From NCBI RefSeq assembly GCF_016862195.1, contig NZ_BOMM01000044.1, forward strand, positions 28,336 through 92,335: a stretch of 64,000 nucleotides of DNA. Reading direction: 5' to 3'. Below, in pieces: positions 33,358 to 42,144 of the stretch. The notes beneath the pieces were generated by a model, which was given only the letters and a program-made list of their open reading frames with translations, had not been told where the DNA came from and searched no databases. A program made the translations under genes and the position numbers. Source of the DNA: Paractinoplanes ferrugineus (GTDB taxonomy: Bacteria > Actinomycetota > Actinomycetes > Mycobacteriales > Micromonosporaceae). Every line of letters begins with the position of its first letter. The first letter of the stretch is position 1.

Positions 33358-34125
33358 ATGACAACGGCGAACAATCCACCGGCCGTCGAGCTGCGGGGTG
33401 TCACCAAGACCTACGGTTCGGGCGAGCGCACCGTGACCGCGCTCGACGATCTCGACCTGATCTTCCCCGCGGGCACGTTCACCGCGGTGATGGGGCCGTC
33501 CGGCTCCGGCAAGTCGACTCTGCTGCACTGCGCGGCCGGCCTCGACCGGGCCACCGGCGGCGAGGTGATCATCGACGGCACGCCTGTGGCCGGCTTGTCC
33601 GAGCGGGTGCTGACCAGGCTGCGCCGCGAGCGGGTGGGGTTCGTCTTCCAGGCGTTCAACCTGGTCGCGGCGTTGACCGCGGCGCAGAATGTCGCGCTGC
33701 CGCTGCGGCTGGCCGGTCGCAAGCCGGCGGCCGGCGAGGTCACCGCGATGCTCGGCGAGGTGGGTCTGGCCAAGCGCGCCGACCATCGGCCCAGCGAGCT
33801 GTCCGGCGGTCAGCAGCAGCGGGTGGCGATCGCGCGGGCCCTGGTCACCCGCCCCGCGGTGCTGTTCGCCGACGAACCGACCGGGGCGCTCGACGCGGCG
33901 TCCGGCCGCGAGGTGCTGCGGCTGCTGCGCGCGTCGGTCGACCGGCACGGCCAGACCGTCGTGATGGTCACTCACGACCCGTTCGCGGCCGCGCACGCCG
34001 ACCGGGTGCTGTTCCTGGCCGACGGCCGGGTGGTCGACTTCCTGACCGGGCCGTGCGGAGCGCAGGAGATCGCGCTCCGCACGGCCCGCCTCGAGGAGGG
34101 CCGCCCGGCGGAGGTGCTGTCGTGA
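33358..34125 (+). CDS. ABC transporter ATP-binding protein (MacB/LolD type)
   Basis: A 255-residue ATPase. Walker A is GPSGSGKST near residues 46-54, the Q-loop is in FVFQAFNLVA, the signature is LSGGQQQRVAIARAL and Walker B is VLFADEPTGALD, with an H-loop in VMVTHDP. It powers the FtsX-like permease encoded immediately downstream (GTGA overlap). MacB-type pairs act on lipoproteins, peptides or antibiotics by mechanotransmission rather than direct transport. Likely regulated through the palindrome and histidine kinase next door. Confidence 0.95.
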   Translation: MTTANNPPAVELRGVTKTYGSGERTVTALDDLDLIFPAGTFTAVMGPSGSGKSTLLHCAAGLDRATGGEVIIDGTPVAGLSERVLTRLRRERVGFVFQAFNLVAALTAAQNVALPLRLAGRKPAAGEVTAMLGEVGLAKRADHRPSELSGGQQQRVAIARALVTRPAVLFADEPTGALDAASGREVLRLLRASVDRHGQTVVMVTHDPFAAAHADRVLFLADGRVVDFLTGPCGAQEIALRTARLEEGRPAEVLS

Positions 34126-36479
34126 GGCTCGCCTGGGCGATGGTGCGGCATCGGTTCGCCGCTTTCGCGGGCACGTTCGTCGCCGTCGCGCTGGGCGTGG
34201 CGGTCGTCGCCGGCGCCACCACGATCTACCTGTCGTCCCGGCCCGAGGCGCCGGAGCGATACAACTCCGCACCGGTGCTGGTCCGCTCCCCCTCGGTCGG
34301 CGACAACGCCTTCGGCGAGCCGGAATACCAGTCGTGGACGGCCGGCGAGGCGATCAGGTTGTCCGGCGAGCTGGCCAAGCTGCCCGGAGTCACGGCCGCG
34401 GCCGTCGACCCCGTCTTCTACGCGCAGCGGGTGATCGCCGGCCGCCCGGCCGGCGATCCCCAGGATGCCCTGCTGGCCGGGCACGCCTGGTCCTCAGCCG
34501 CGCTCGGCGGCTACCGGCTCGCCGCCGGCACCGCACCGCGAGGGCCCGGGGAGGTCGTGGTCGCTGGGGTCGCACCCGGCAGCCGCATGCCGGTGCTCAC
34601 CGCCGCCGGCCCGGCCACGTGGACCGTCACCGGCACGGTCGACGGCCCCGGGTTCTACGTCGCGGACCGCGAGGCGCTGCGCATGTCCGCCGGCGTCCGG
34701 GTCATCGGCCTGACCGTGGACGGCGACGCCGAGGCGGTCGCGGGGGCGGCCCGGGGCGTGGTCGGTCCGGCCGGCGAGGTCGTCTCGGGCGGGGCGCGCG
34801 ACTCCCTCGAACCGGTGAGCGTGACGCGGACCCGCTGGCTCGGTGCGCAACTGCTGATCGCGATGGTCGTGCTGGGCGGCTTCGTCGCGGTCTTCGTCGT
34901 GGCTTCGACCTGCGCTCTCGGCGCCGCACAGCGGCGGCGTGAGATCGGCCTGCTGCGAGCGGTCGGCGCGACTCCGGGTCAGGTGCGCCGATTGATGTAC
35001 GCGGAAACGCTCGTCATCTCGACCATGGCCGCTCTCGCCGGTCTGCCGCTCGGCGCGCTCACCGCGCCCCTGCTCACTGGTCCGCTGGTCGACACCGGTC
35101 TGGAGCCGGCCGGGTTCACGGTGACCATGCAGCCGGCGGCGCTGGCCGGGTCCTTCGTTCTCGGCGTCGTGGTCGCGCTGGCCGGCGTCGCCGTCGCGGC
35201 CCGGCGGGCGAGCCGCGCCCCGGCGCTCGACGCGTTGCGGGAGGCGGCCGTCGAACGCCGCGCGATGACTCCCCTCCGGTGGATCGCCGGTGCCGCCACG
35301 GCCGCCCTCGGCACCCTGTTGCTGGTGACGATGCCGATGATGGCGACCACCGACCAGTCGAGCGCCGGCCTGGGCGCCGCGATGCTCCTGCTGACCGCGG
35401 CCGCGGCGCTGGCCCCGATCGTGATCGTCCCGCTGGTCCGCCTGGTGACCTGGCCGTGGCGCGGCGCGGCAACCGGCATGCTGGTGCGCGAGGGCACCCT
35501 GATCGCGGTCCGCCGGGTGGCCTCGACAGCGGCGCCCGTTCTCCTGACCGTCGGCTTCACCGTGCTGCTCACCGGCACGGTCGCCACGATCGACGACGTA
35601 CAGGGCCAGCACGACGCCGACAACATCCCGGCCACGGTCGTGCTCGCCCCCGACGGCGTCCCCGGCCTGGCCGAGACCGCCGTGCAGGCCCAGGCCGGCA
35701 CCTCCCACCTGCCGACCCGGCTTCTGGTGACCCGAGGGGCGACCACGGCCGGCTACGACGCGGAGGGCGCCCCGCCTTCCGAGCTCGGCCCCGGCCCGGC
35801 CGGCAGCTCCGGCGGCGTCGTGCTCGACAAGACCCGGGCCAAGGATCTGCACGCCTCCGTCGGGACGACCCTCGACGTGCGATGGGCGGACGGCTCCACG
35901 GCGGCGCTGCCCGTCCGGGCGATCAGGGCCGCCGCGGGAGCCGGCATCCTGGTTCCGCGGGAGCTCGCCCGTCAGCACGACCCCGCCGCGCTCACCAGCG
36001 CGGTGCTGCTCAACGGTCCACCGGTCGCCTCGGTCGGGGCGCGGCCGATGTCGGCGCGCGATTACGTGCAGATCGAGATCGACGAGGAGGGCGAACTGAT
36101 CGACCTGTTCCTGCTGGTGCTGATCGGTCTCACGGTCGGCTACACCGGCCTGGCCGTCGCCAACACGCTGCTGATGGCCACCTCCGCCCGGCGCCCGGAG
36201 TTCCGCACACTGCGCCTGGCCGGCGCGACCGAGGCTCAGATCCTGCGCGTCACCTCAGCCGAAGCCCTGCTCGCCGTCGCCGTCGGCACGCTCCTGGGAG
36301 CCGGGGTCGCGGTGGCCTCGCTGAGCGGTGTCCGCGCCGCCGTGGAAGCCGAACTCGACCGCGCAGTCGCCTTGGTCGTCCCCTGGGGCACAGCCGCCGC
36401 AGTCATCGCGACGTGCACCGTGGTAGCCCTGGCCGCCACCACCCTCCCGGTCCTACGCCGATCCCGCAGCGCCACCTGA
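34122..36479 (+). CDS. FtsX-like ABC transporter permease
   Basis: A 785-residue permease. TM1 (about 14-34) and a large extracytoplasmic domain are followed by an FtsX block of three helices near 240-370 with the ERRRE-like AAQRRREIGLLRAVGA motif. Another helix pair, a second outer domain and a final three-helix FtsX block (about 655-780, with SARRPEFRTLRLAGAT) complete it. This is the duplicated actinobacterial form. The GTG overlaps the ATPase stop and has GGAGG 7 nt upstream. A 13-bp hairpin follows the gene. Substrate unknown; efflux or resistance to an envelope-active compound is the common role. Confidence 0.93.
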   Translation: MRLAWAMVRHRFAAFAGTFVAVALGVAVVAGATTIYLSSRPEAPERYNSAPVLVRSPSVGDNAFGEPEYQSWTAGEAIRLSGELAKLPGVTAAAVDPVFYAQRVIAGRPAGDPQDALLAGHAWSSAALGGYRLAAGTAPRGPGEVVVAGVAPGSRMPVLTAAGPATWTVTGTVDGPGFYVADREALRMSAGVRVIGLTVDGDAEAVAGAARGVVGPAGEVVSGGARDSLEPVSVTRTRWLGAQLLIAMVVLGGFVAVFVVASTCALGAAQRRREIGLLRAVGATPGQVRRLMYAETLVISTMAALAGLPLGALTAPLLTGPLVDTGLEPAGFTVTMQPAALAGSFVLGVVVALAGVAVAARRASRAPALDALREAAVERRAMTPLRWIAGAATAALGTLLLVTMPMMATTDQSSAGLGAAMLLLTAAAALAPIVIVPLVRLVTWPWRGAATGMLVREGTLIAVRRVASTAAPVLLTVGFTVLLTGTVATIDDVQGQHDADNIPATVVLAPDGVPGLAETAVQAQAGTSHLPTRLLVTRGATTAGYDAEGAPPSELGPGPAGSSGGVVLDKTRAKDLHASVGTTLDVRWADGSTAALPVRAIRAAAGAGILVPRELARQHDPAALTSAVLLNGPPVASVGARPMSARDYVQIEIDEEGELIDLFLLVLIGLTVGYTGLAVANTLLMATSARRPEFRTLRLAGATEAQILRVTSAEALLAVAVGTLLGAGVAVASLSGVRAAVEAELDRAVALVVPWGTAAAVIATCTVVALAATTLPVLRRSRSAT

Positions 36480-36516
36480 CCGCGAAGCCACCCCAGCCCC
36501 GCCCCGCGAATCCAGC

Positions 36517-36548
36517 CGCGCCCCCGCCCCGAGCCGGGCGGGGGCGCG
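36517..36548 (+). terminator. Hairpin terminator after the ABC operon
   Basis: CGCGCCCCCGCCC and GGGCGGGGGCGCG pair perfectly over 13 bp around a 6-nt loop, 37 bp after the permease stop. No T-tract. Confidence 0.65.
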
Positions 36549-37111
36549 ACCGGCACAGGCACAGCGGGAGTAGCTGTGCCCGCCTACCGCTACGTGCCAC
36601 CGCGCGTGGTGGCCCTCGAAGGCGCGGACGTCAATGAGTGCCGACCTATGCCGGGAACGGCGCCCACCGCCGTCGAGGCGGCGGGCCAGGTAAACCAAGA
36701 TCGACCGAGGCCGCGACCGGTGCCGACCAAGCGCGGTGCGCCGCACCTCGCGATGCGCCGCACCGACAGCCGGCTGCAGAAGGCGGACCGGGGCGGGGCC
36801 GACCGGTGAGGGTGGGCGGATGGGGCAGATCAGGCCAAGTGGTGGCGAGGGGCAGCGCGGCGGCCGGGCGAACGCGGTGGCCGGGCGAACGCGGTGGCCG
36901 GGCAGGGACCGGGGCCGGTCGTCGATGCGGGTGAGGGGCGGCGAGCCGGGAGGGAAGAACGGGGCGGCTGGGGGCGGGAAAGGAGCGCCCGGCTGGGCCG
37001 GCGAGTGGGCAACGAAGGGGAAACAAGAGCGAAACGGAGGGTTCGCACAAGGGGGGTGGCGTGCTGGGATGGGGGGCGGGGCCGCAGGACGATCATGAAG
37101 GGGAACGACGC
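36549..37111. other. Gene-free region with hairpins and a 17-bp tandem repeat
   Basis: With the terminator this is part of a 632-bp gap. GGCACAGC/GCTGTGCC (36558-36580) and GCCACC/GGTGGC (near 36597-36614) give two further hairpins. GGCCGGGCGAACGCGGT is repeated twice plus a partial copy at 36862-36904. The short open frames in it have poor codon patterns and no convincing ribosome sites. It contains the promoter of the downstream acyl-CoA ligase somewhere in its purine-rich 3' part. Confidence 0.5.
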
Positions 37112-38659
37112 ATGCTTAACCTCTCCATTTTGCTGGAGGACAGCGCTCGCAACTATCCGGAGCGGGCGGCGGTCGTTCTCGGCGGGCAGCGGCTCACCTA
37201 TGCACAGGTCGACGCGGCGGCCAATCAGGTGGCCAACCTTCTGGTCGAGCGGGGCATCCGGCCCGGGGACAAGGTGGCGCTCTCGTGCCCGAATCTGCCG
37301 TATTTTCCGGTGGTCTATTACGGCATTCTGAAGGCCGGCGCGGTGGTGGTGCCGCTGAACGTGTTGCTCAAGGGGCGGGAGATCGCCTACCACCTCGCGG
37401 ATTCGCAGGCCAAGGCCTACTTCTGCTTCGAGGGCACGGCTGAGCTGCCGATGGGCGCGCAGGGGCACGCCGGGTTCGGGCAGAGTGCCGGGTGTGAGCA
37501 CTTCGTCCTGATCACCGCGGACCCGGCGGCGGCGTCGCCGATCGACGGGGTGGAGACGCTGGGGCAGGCTCTGGCCGGGCAGGCGCCGGTGTTCGAGCCG
37601 GTGTTGCTGCCGGAGACCGACCCCGCCGTCGTGCTCTACACCAGTGGCACCACGGGCCAGTCCAAGGGCGCCGAGCTCAGCCACTCCAACCTGGTGCTGA
37701 ACGCGCTCACCTGCAATCGGCTGTTCGGGAGCAAGCCGGGGACGGACACGCACCTGCTGGTGCTGCCGTTGTTCCATTCCTTCGGGTCGACCGTCAACAT
37801 GAACGCCGGCTTCTCGGTCGGGGCGACGCTCGTGCTGCTGCCCCGGTTCGACGCGGCGGCGGCGGTCAAGCTGCTGGAGAGCGAGAACGTCACGTTCTTC
37901 GCGGGGGTTCCGACGATGTACTGGGGGCTGCTCAACGCGCTCACCGACGACGTCGACGTGGCCCGGATCGCGGCCAACATGCGGGTGGCGGTGTCCGGTG
38001 GGTCGAGTTTGCCGGTGGAGATCATCCGGGCGGTCAAGGAGCGGCTCGGCCTGACCATCCTGGAGGGGTACGGGCTGTCCGAGACGTCGCCGGTGGCCAC
38101 CTTCAGTCAGCCGGAAGCCGATCCGCGGCCGGGCTCGATCGGGGTGCCGATCTGGGGCGTCGAGGTGAAGTTGATCGACGAGCAGTGGAACACGATCGAG
38201 GGCGCCGACGAGATCGGCGAGATCGCGATCCGCGGGCACAACATCATGCGCGGTTACCTGGGGCGGCCGGAGGCGACCGCCGAGGTGATCCGCGACGGCT
38301 GGTTCCGCAGCGGGGACCTGGGGCGCCGGGACAAGGACGGCTGGTACTACGTCGTCGACCGGGCCAAGGACATGATCATCCGGGGTGGGTTCAACGTCTA
38401 CCCGCGGGAGATCGAGGAGGTGCTGATGACGCACCCGGCCGTCTCGCTCGCGGCGGTCATCGGGGTGCCGCACGACAGTCACGGCGAGGAGGTCAAGGCG
38501 TTCGTGATCCTCAAGGACGGCGTGTCGGCGACCGAGGACGAGCTCATCGCGTGGGGCCGGGAGCAGATGGCGGCCTACAAATACCCGCGTCTGGTCGCGA
38601 TCGTCGAGTCCCTGCCGATGACGGCGACCGGCAAGCTCCTCAAGCGAGAGTTGAGCTGA
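37112..38659 (+). CDS. Long-chain fatty-acid-CoA ligase (AMP-forming)
   Basis: A 515-residue adenylate-forming ligase. The P-loop is YTSGTTGQSKGAE near residues 172-184, and ILEGYGLSETSP lies near 315-326. The hinge region carries SGDLGRRDKDGWYYVVDRAKDMIIRGG, and the catalytic C-terminal Lys is in TATGKLLKRE. It activates a carboxylic acid, probably fatty, through an acyl-AMP to the CoA thioester. The ATG at 37112 follows AAGGGGAACG; a GTG at 37061 would add an unlikely Gly/Asp/His-rich leader. It precedes the GlnX locus on the same strand by 76 bp, but the hairpin-forming repeat in between suggests separate control. Confidence 0.94.
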   Translation: MLNLSILLEDSARNYPERAAVVLGGQRLTYAQVDAAANQVANLLVERGIRPGDKVALSCPNLPYFPVVYYGILKAGAVVVPLNVLLKGREIAYHLADSQAKAYFCFEGTAELPMGAQGHAGFGQSAGCEHFVLITADPAAASPIDGVETLGQALAGQAPVFEPVLLPETDPAVVLYTSGTTGQSKGAELSHSNLVLNALTCNRLFGSKPGTDTHLLVLPLFHSFGSTVNMNAGFSVGATLVLLPRFDAAAAVKLLESENVTFFAGVPTMYWGLLNALTDDVDVARIAANMRVAVSGGSSLPVEIIRAVKERLGLTILEGYGLSETSPVATFSQPEADPRPGSIGVPIWGVEVKLIDEQWNTIEGADEIGEIAIRGHNIMRGYLGRPEATAEVIRDGWFRSGDLGRRDKDGWYYVVDRAKDMIIRGGFNVYPREIEEVLMTHPAVSLAAVIGVPHDSHGEEVKAFVILKDGVSATEDELIAWGREQMAAYKYPRLVAIVESLPMTATGKLLKRELS

Positions 38660-38685
38660 GCCACCCCGGAGGATGATCACTTGCG

Positions 38686-38717
38686 TGGATACCGCACAGT
38701 AGGACCGGCGGTATCCA
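38686..38717. promoter_or_regulatory. Perfect 10-bp inverted repeat upstream of the GlnX-GlnH-PknG operon
   Basis: TGGATACCGC (38686-38695) and GCGGTATCCA (38708-38717) are exact inverted copies 12 nt apart, ending 18 bp before the TTG start of the GlnX-like gene. It could be an operator for a dimeric repressor, an RNA hairpin controlling entry into the operon, or a terminator for the acyl-CoA ligase. No T-tract follows, and its AT-containing arms differ from the GC-only terminators elsewhere in the window. Confidence 0.6.
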
Positions 38718-38735
38718 TGCCTCGACGGAGGAAGC

Positions 38736-40016
38736 TTGAGCACAGCTTTGGAGGCCCGGCCCACGCCGGCAACGACGAAAGCGGAACGGTGGGCACACCT
38801 GCGGCGTACGTCGCCGGGCCGGCTTCAGATGCGCCTGGCCGCGCTCGTCGTCCTGGGTGTTCTGACCGGGCTGCTGGCCGGCCTCGCCGCCGCCGAGACC
38901 AAGTCCGGCACCGGTGACCTGGGCGAGCGAGCGCAACCGCTGCTGGTGCAGGCGGAGGCGATCTACGAGGGGCTGGCCGACGCCGACACCACGGCCGCGC
39001 AGGCGTTCCTGGCCGGTGGCCTGGAACCGGCCGCGCTCACCGACCGCTACAACGAGAAGATCGCCAAGGCGACCACGGCGCTCACCGAGGCGGCCCGGCT
39101 GGCCCCGGCCGACAGCGAGGCGTCGAAGGCGATCCACGAGATCGCGAACGGCGTGGCGCGTTACACCGCACTGGTGGCGACGGCCCGCGCCGACAACCGG
39201 CAGGGCCTCCCGGTCGGTTCGTCCTATCTGTCGGCAGCCTCGACGTTGAACCGGGAGACCCTTCTCCCCCAGGCGCAGAGCTTGTTCACGATCGCCCAGC
39301 AGCAGGTTCAGGACGGCTACCGCAACGCGAAGAGCTGGTGGTGGGTCACCTTCTTCGCGCTCTCGCTGCTGGCCCTGGCCGGCGCGTTGTTGCTCACCCA
39401 GCGCTACCTGAGCCGCTCCACCCACCGCACCTTCAACGTCCCGCTGGTGGCGGCCACCGTCGTGACCGTCCTGCTGGCACTCGGCTCGCTCGGGCTCCTC
39501 CGGTCGCAGCAGTTCCATCTCGCCGATGCCGAGGACGCCGGTTCCACCCCGATCGCGCAGCTGGCCGAGGCCCGCATCCTGGCCCTGCAGGAGCGCGGTG
39601 ACGAGGCCCTCACCCTGGCCCTGCACGGCAGCAGCGACGAGCCGGAGAAACGCTGGGTGGCGGCCGACCCGCAACTGTCGGCGGCCCTGGGCAACGAGTT
39701 CCTGCCCGACGGCACCGGCGCGGCCTACGCGGCCTACCGGCAGGCCCACCAGCAGATCCGCAAGCTGGACGCGCAGGACGGCAACTACGACGGGGCGGTC
39801 GCGCTGGCTGTCGGCACCGCCACCACCGGCAAGTTCGAGCAGGTCACCGACGACATCGGCACGGCCCTCGAGCAACGCAAGGTCAAATTCACGGAGGAGA
39901 TCGAAGCGGCCGGTACGGGCCTGACCGCGCTGCTGATCCTCGGCCCGCTCGCGGCCCTGGTGATCTGCGGGCTCGCCTACGCGGGCATCCGCACCCGCCT
40001 CGAGGAGTACCGATGA
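38736..40016 (+). CDS. GlnX-like transmembrane sensor protein
   Basis: A 426-residue protein with four membrane helices (about 30-50, 200-222, 234-256, 396-418). They frame two helical extracytoplasmic domains (about 52-198 and 258-394), a tandem receptor-like layout. In mycobacteria GlnX has this arrangement, is encoded with glnH and pknG, and relays amino-acid availability to the kinase. The match here rests on topology and neighbours rather than on a motif. TTG at 38736 is preceded by GGAGG only 4 nt upstream; a TTG at 38748 is an alternative. It ends in an ATGA overlap with the GlnH-like gene. Confidence 0.8.
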   Translation: MSTALEARPTPATTKAERWAHLRRTSPGRLQMRLAALVVLGVLTGLLAGLAAAETKSGTGDLGERAQPLLVQAEAIYEGLADADTTAAQAFLAGGLEPAALTDRYNEKIAKATTALTEAARLAPADSEASKAIHEIANGVARYTALVATARADNRQGLPVGSSYLSAASTLNRETLLPQAQSLFTIAQQQVQDGYRNAKSWWWVTFFALSLLALAGALLLTQRYLSRSTHRTFNVPLVAATVVTVLLALGSLGLLRSQQFHLADAEDAGSTPIAQLAEARILALQERGDEALTLALHGSSDEPEKRWVAADPQLSAALGNEFLPDGTGAAYAAYRQAHQQIRKLDAQDGNYDGAVALAVGTATTGKFEQVTDDIGTALEQRKVKFTEEIEAAGTGLTALLILGPLAALVICGLAYAGIRTRLEEYR

Positions 40017-40963
40017 TCAAGCGAGCGATCGCCGCCGTCGTGCTGACCGTCGCCCTGACCGGCTGCACCCCGACGACGACGTCGATGCCGAAGGCCGTGC
40101 CGCAGCCCAGCTCCTCCACCACCAAGGCCGCCCCGGCGGACACCTCGTGCAACGCGCGGGCCAGCCGCAAGCCGGCCGGGGCGCTCCCCCAGCCGGGCCG
40201 GATGCCGGCCGGCTCCTACATGGCGGAGATCCAGAAGAAGGGCCGGTTGGTGCTCGGCACCAGCCAGGACACCCTGCTGTTCTCGGCGCGCAACCCGTTC
40301 ACCGGCAAGGTCGAGGGCTTCGACGTCGACATGGGCAGGCAGATCGCCGAGGCCATCTTCGGCGATCCCGGCAAGCTGCAGATCAAGGTCATCGCGTACG
40401 ACAAACGGGTCAGCTCCGTGCAGGACGGCCCGGACAAGGGCGGCGTGGACATCGTCGCCGACACCATGACCGCCAACTGCGACCGCTGGAAGCAGGTCGA
40501 CTTCTCGACGATCTACTACGAGGCCGGGCAGCGGGTGCTGGTGTCGAAGGACTCGACGGCCACGAGGATCGAGGACCTCGGCGGCAAGAAGGTGTGCGCG
40601 GCCGAGGGCTCGACCTCGTACACCAATATCGGCGCCGTGAAGCCGAAACCGATTGCCGTCTCGCGACCCTCGTTCGGCGATTGCCTGGTGGCTTTCCAGC
40701 AGAACGAGGTGGACGCGGTCTCCACCGATGACACGATCCTGGCCGGCATGGCGGCGCAGGACCCGTACGCGAAGGTCGTCGGGAACAAGTTCACCGAGGA
40801 GCCGTACGGCATGGCGATCTCCTCGCAGCACCCGGAGTTCACCCAGTTCGTGAACGCGGTGCTGGAGAGGAACAAGGCCGACGGCACCTGGACGAAGACG
40901 TACGAGAAATGGCTGGGCTCGTTCGGCAAGGCCCCGCAGCCGCCCGTGGCGCAGTGGAGATGA
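40013..40963 (+). CDS. glnH: GlnH-like solute-binding lipoprotein (SBP family 3)
   Basis: A 316-residue lipoprotein. The signal peptide has lipobox LTGC (Cys near 18) and a Thr/Ser/Pro linker. A family 3 amino-acid-binding domain (about 75-300) contains GFDVDMGRQIAEAIFG, DIVADTMT and a type 3 hinge. Mycobacterial GlnH binds aspartate, glutamate and asparagine. No GlnP/GlnQ permease or ATPase genes are nearby, which favours a sensory rather than a transport role with the GlnX-like partner. It is coupled to both neighbours by ATGA overlaps. Confidence 0.88.
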   Translation: MIKRAIAAVVLTVALTGCTPTTTSMPKAVPQPSSSTTKAAPADTSCNARASRKPAGALPQPGRMPAGSYMAEIQKKGRLVLGTSQDTLLFSARNPFTGKVEGFDVDMGRQIAEAIFGDPGKLQIKVIAYDKRVSSVQDGPDKGGVDIVADTMTANCDRWKQVDFSTIYYEAGQRVLVSKDSTATRIEDLGGKKVCAAEGSTSYTNIGAVKPKPIAVSRPSFGDCLVAFQQNEVDAVSTDDTILAGMAAQDPYAKVVGNKFTEEPYGMAISSQHPEFTQFVNAVLERNKADGTWTKTYEKWLGSFGKAPQPPVAQWR

Positions 40964-42144
40964 CCGACCTCGCGCCGGCCGACGCCGAGTTGTTCCGCCT
41001 CGAGACCGCCTTGACCGCGATCGCCGCCAACCTGGTCGACCTCGACGACAACCCGGCTCGCAAGGATCTGGACAAGACGCAGCTGACCGGCGTGACCAAG
41101 GCGAGGTGGGCGGACGCCACCGACGCGCTCACCGAGCTCTGGGACGGTTATCGTCTGCTGACCGACGTGGTGACCAAGGCGCGCCAGACCCGCGACCAGC
41201 GCAAGCTCAGCGACGCCGACCGGGCGGCGGTCAGCCACCAGCTCCTCGGCAAGTCGATCATGCTGTCCACCACCACGGTCCCGCTGGCTCAGCGCGGGCT
41301 GCTCGGCACCAGCCAGATCCACACCACCTGTTCCCCGGCCGAGCTGCTGTCGGCGATGGAGGCCGCGTTCACCGTCGCGGCCACGGTGGCCACCCGGGCC
41401 GGCGAGGCGTGGCAGCGGTTGCTGCCGGCCGCCGCCGACGCCGCCGCCGCTGTCGACAACGTGCGCGCCCTGACCCGTCAGGCCGGCGCCAGCACGGCGA
41501 CGATCGACGAGGCCGACCGCCGGCTCGGCCGCTTCACCGCCCAGCTGGCATCCGACCCGCTCGGGGCCGACGGCCGCGATCTCGACCCCGTACGGGAGCT
41601 GATCAGGCGGGCCGACGCGGAGCGCACCTCGGCCGCCGAGCTGAGAGAGGCACTCACCCAGCGCCTGGCCGACGCCCGCGCGCTCGCCGCGAAGCTCAGC
41701 GTCGCCCAGACGGCCTTGCAGCACGCCGCGGACCAGGCCCTGGACCGTTTCCGCGACCAGGACATCAGATCGGTACGGGGTCCCGACCTGACGCCCGACC
41801 TGCGAGCCGTCGAGGCGCTCGCGGCGGCCGGCCACTGGCCGCTGATCAGCCCGAAGCTGGCCGACTGGACCCGCCGGGCCCGGGAGCGGCTGGCCACCCT
41901 GGAGAACGCGACAGCGCACAACGCGGGCCTGCTCACCACCCGCAACGAGCTGCGCGGCCGCCTCGACGCCTACCGGGCCAAGGCGCTGCGGCGGGGTCTC
42001 GGTGAGAGCACCGACCTGACCGAGCTGGCCGAGAAGGCCCGGACGATGCTGTTCACGGCACCATGTGATCTCGAGGCGGCCCGCGTGGCCGTCGACGCCT
42101 ACCAGGATGCGCTCACCGCCACGATCGCGAGGGACGGCAAATGA
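40960..42144 (+). CDS. Helical protein of unknown function in the PknG locus
   Basis: A 394-residue, soluble, Ala/Leu/Arg/Glu-rich protein without signal peptide or membrane helices. It is predicted almost entirely helical, with heptad-like stretches near 195-260 (TSAAELREALTQRLADARAL) and 285-330. I recognise no catalytic motif. It begins at an ATGA overlap with glnH and ends at another with the kinase gene, so it is made in fixed ratio with both. A cytoplasmic adaptor or scaffold between the membrane sensor and the kinase is a reasonable guess. It is the least characterised member of the locus. Confidence 0.75.
   Translation: MTDLAPADAELFRLETALTAIAANLVDLDDNPARKDLDKTQLTGVTKARWADATDALTELWDGYRLLTDVVTKARQTRDQRKLSDADRAAVSHQLLGKSIMLSTTTVPLAQRGLLGTSQIHTTCSPAELLSAMEAAFTVAATVATRAGEAWQRLLPAAADAAAAVDNVRALTRQAGASTATIDEADRRLGRFTAQLASDPLGADGRDLDPVRELIRRADAERTSAAELREALTQRLADARALAAKLSVAQTALQHAADQALDRFRDQDIRSVRGPDLTPDLRAVEALAAAGHWPLISPKLADWTRRARERLATLENATAHNAGLLTTRNELRGRLDAYRAKALRRGLGESTDLTELAEKARTMLFTAPCDLEAARVAVDAYQDALTATIARDGK

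Noticed and set aside
36576..36809. Possible 77-residue small gene in the 632-bp gap
   Set aside because: Pro/Arg-rich, no ribosome site at proper distance, overlaps hairpins, and shows no hydrophobic core or family resemblance.
38681..38917. 78-codon frame overlapping the GlnX-like start as a protein gene
   Set aside because: Arg/Pro/Gly-rich product without features. Kept only as a possible regulatory leader frame because of its well-spaced ribosome site.
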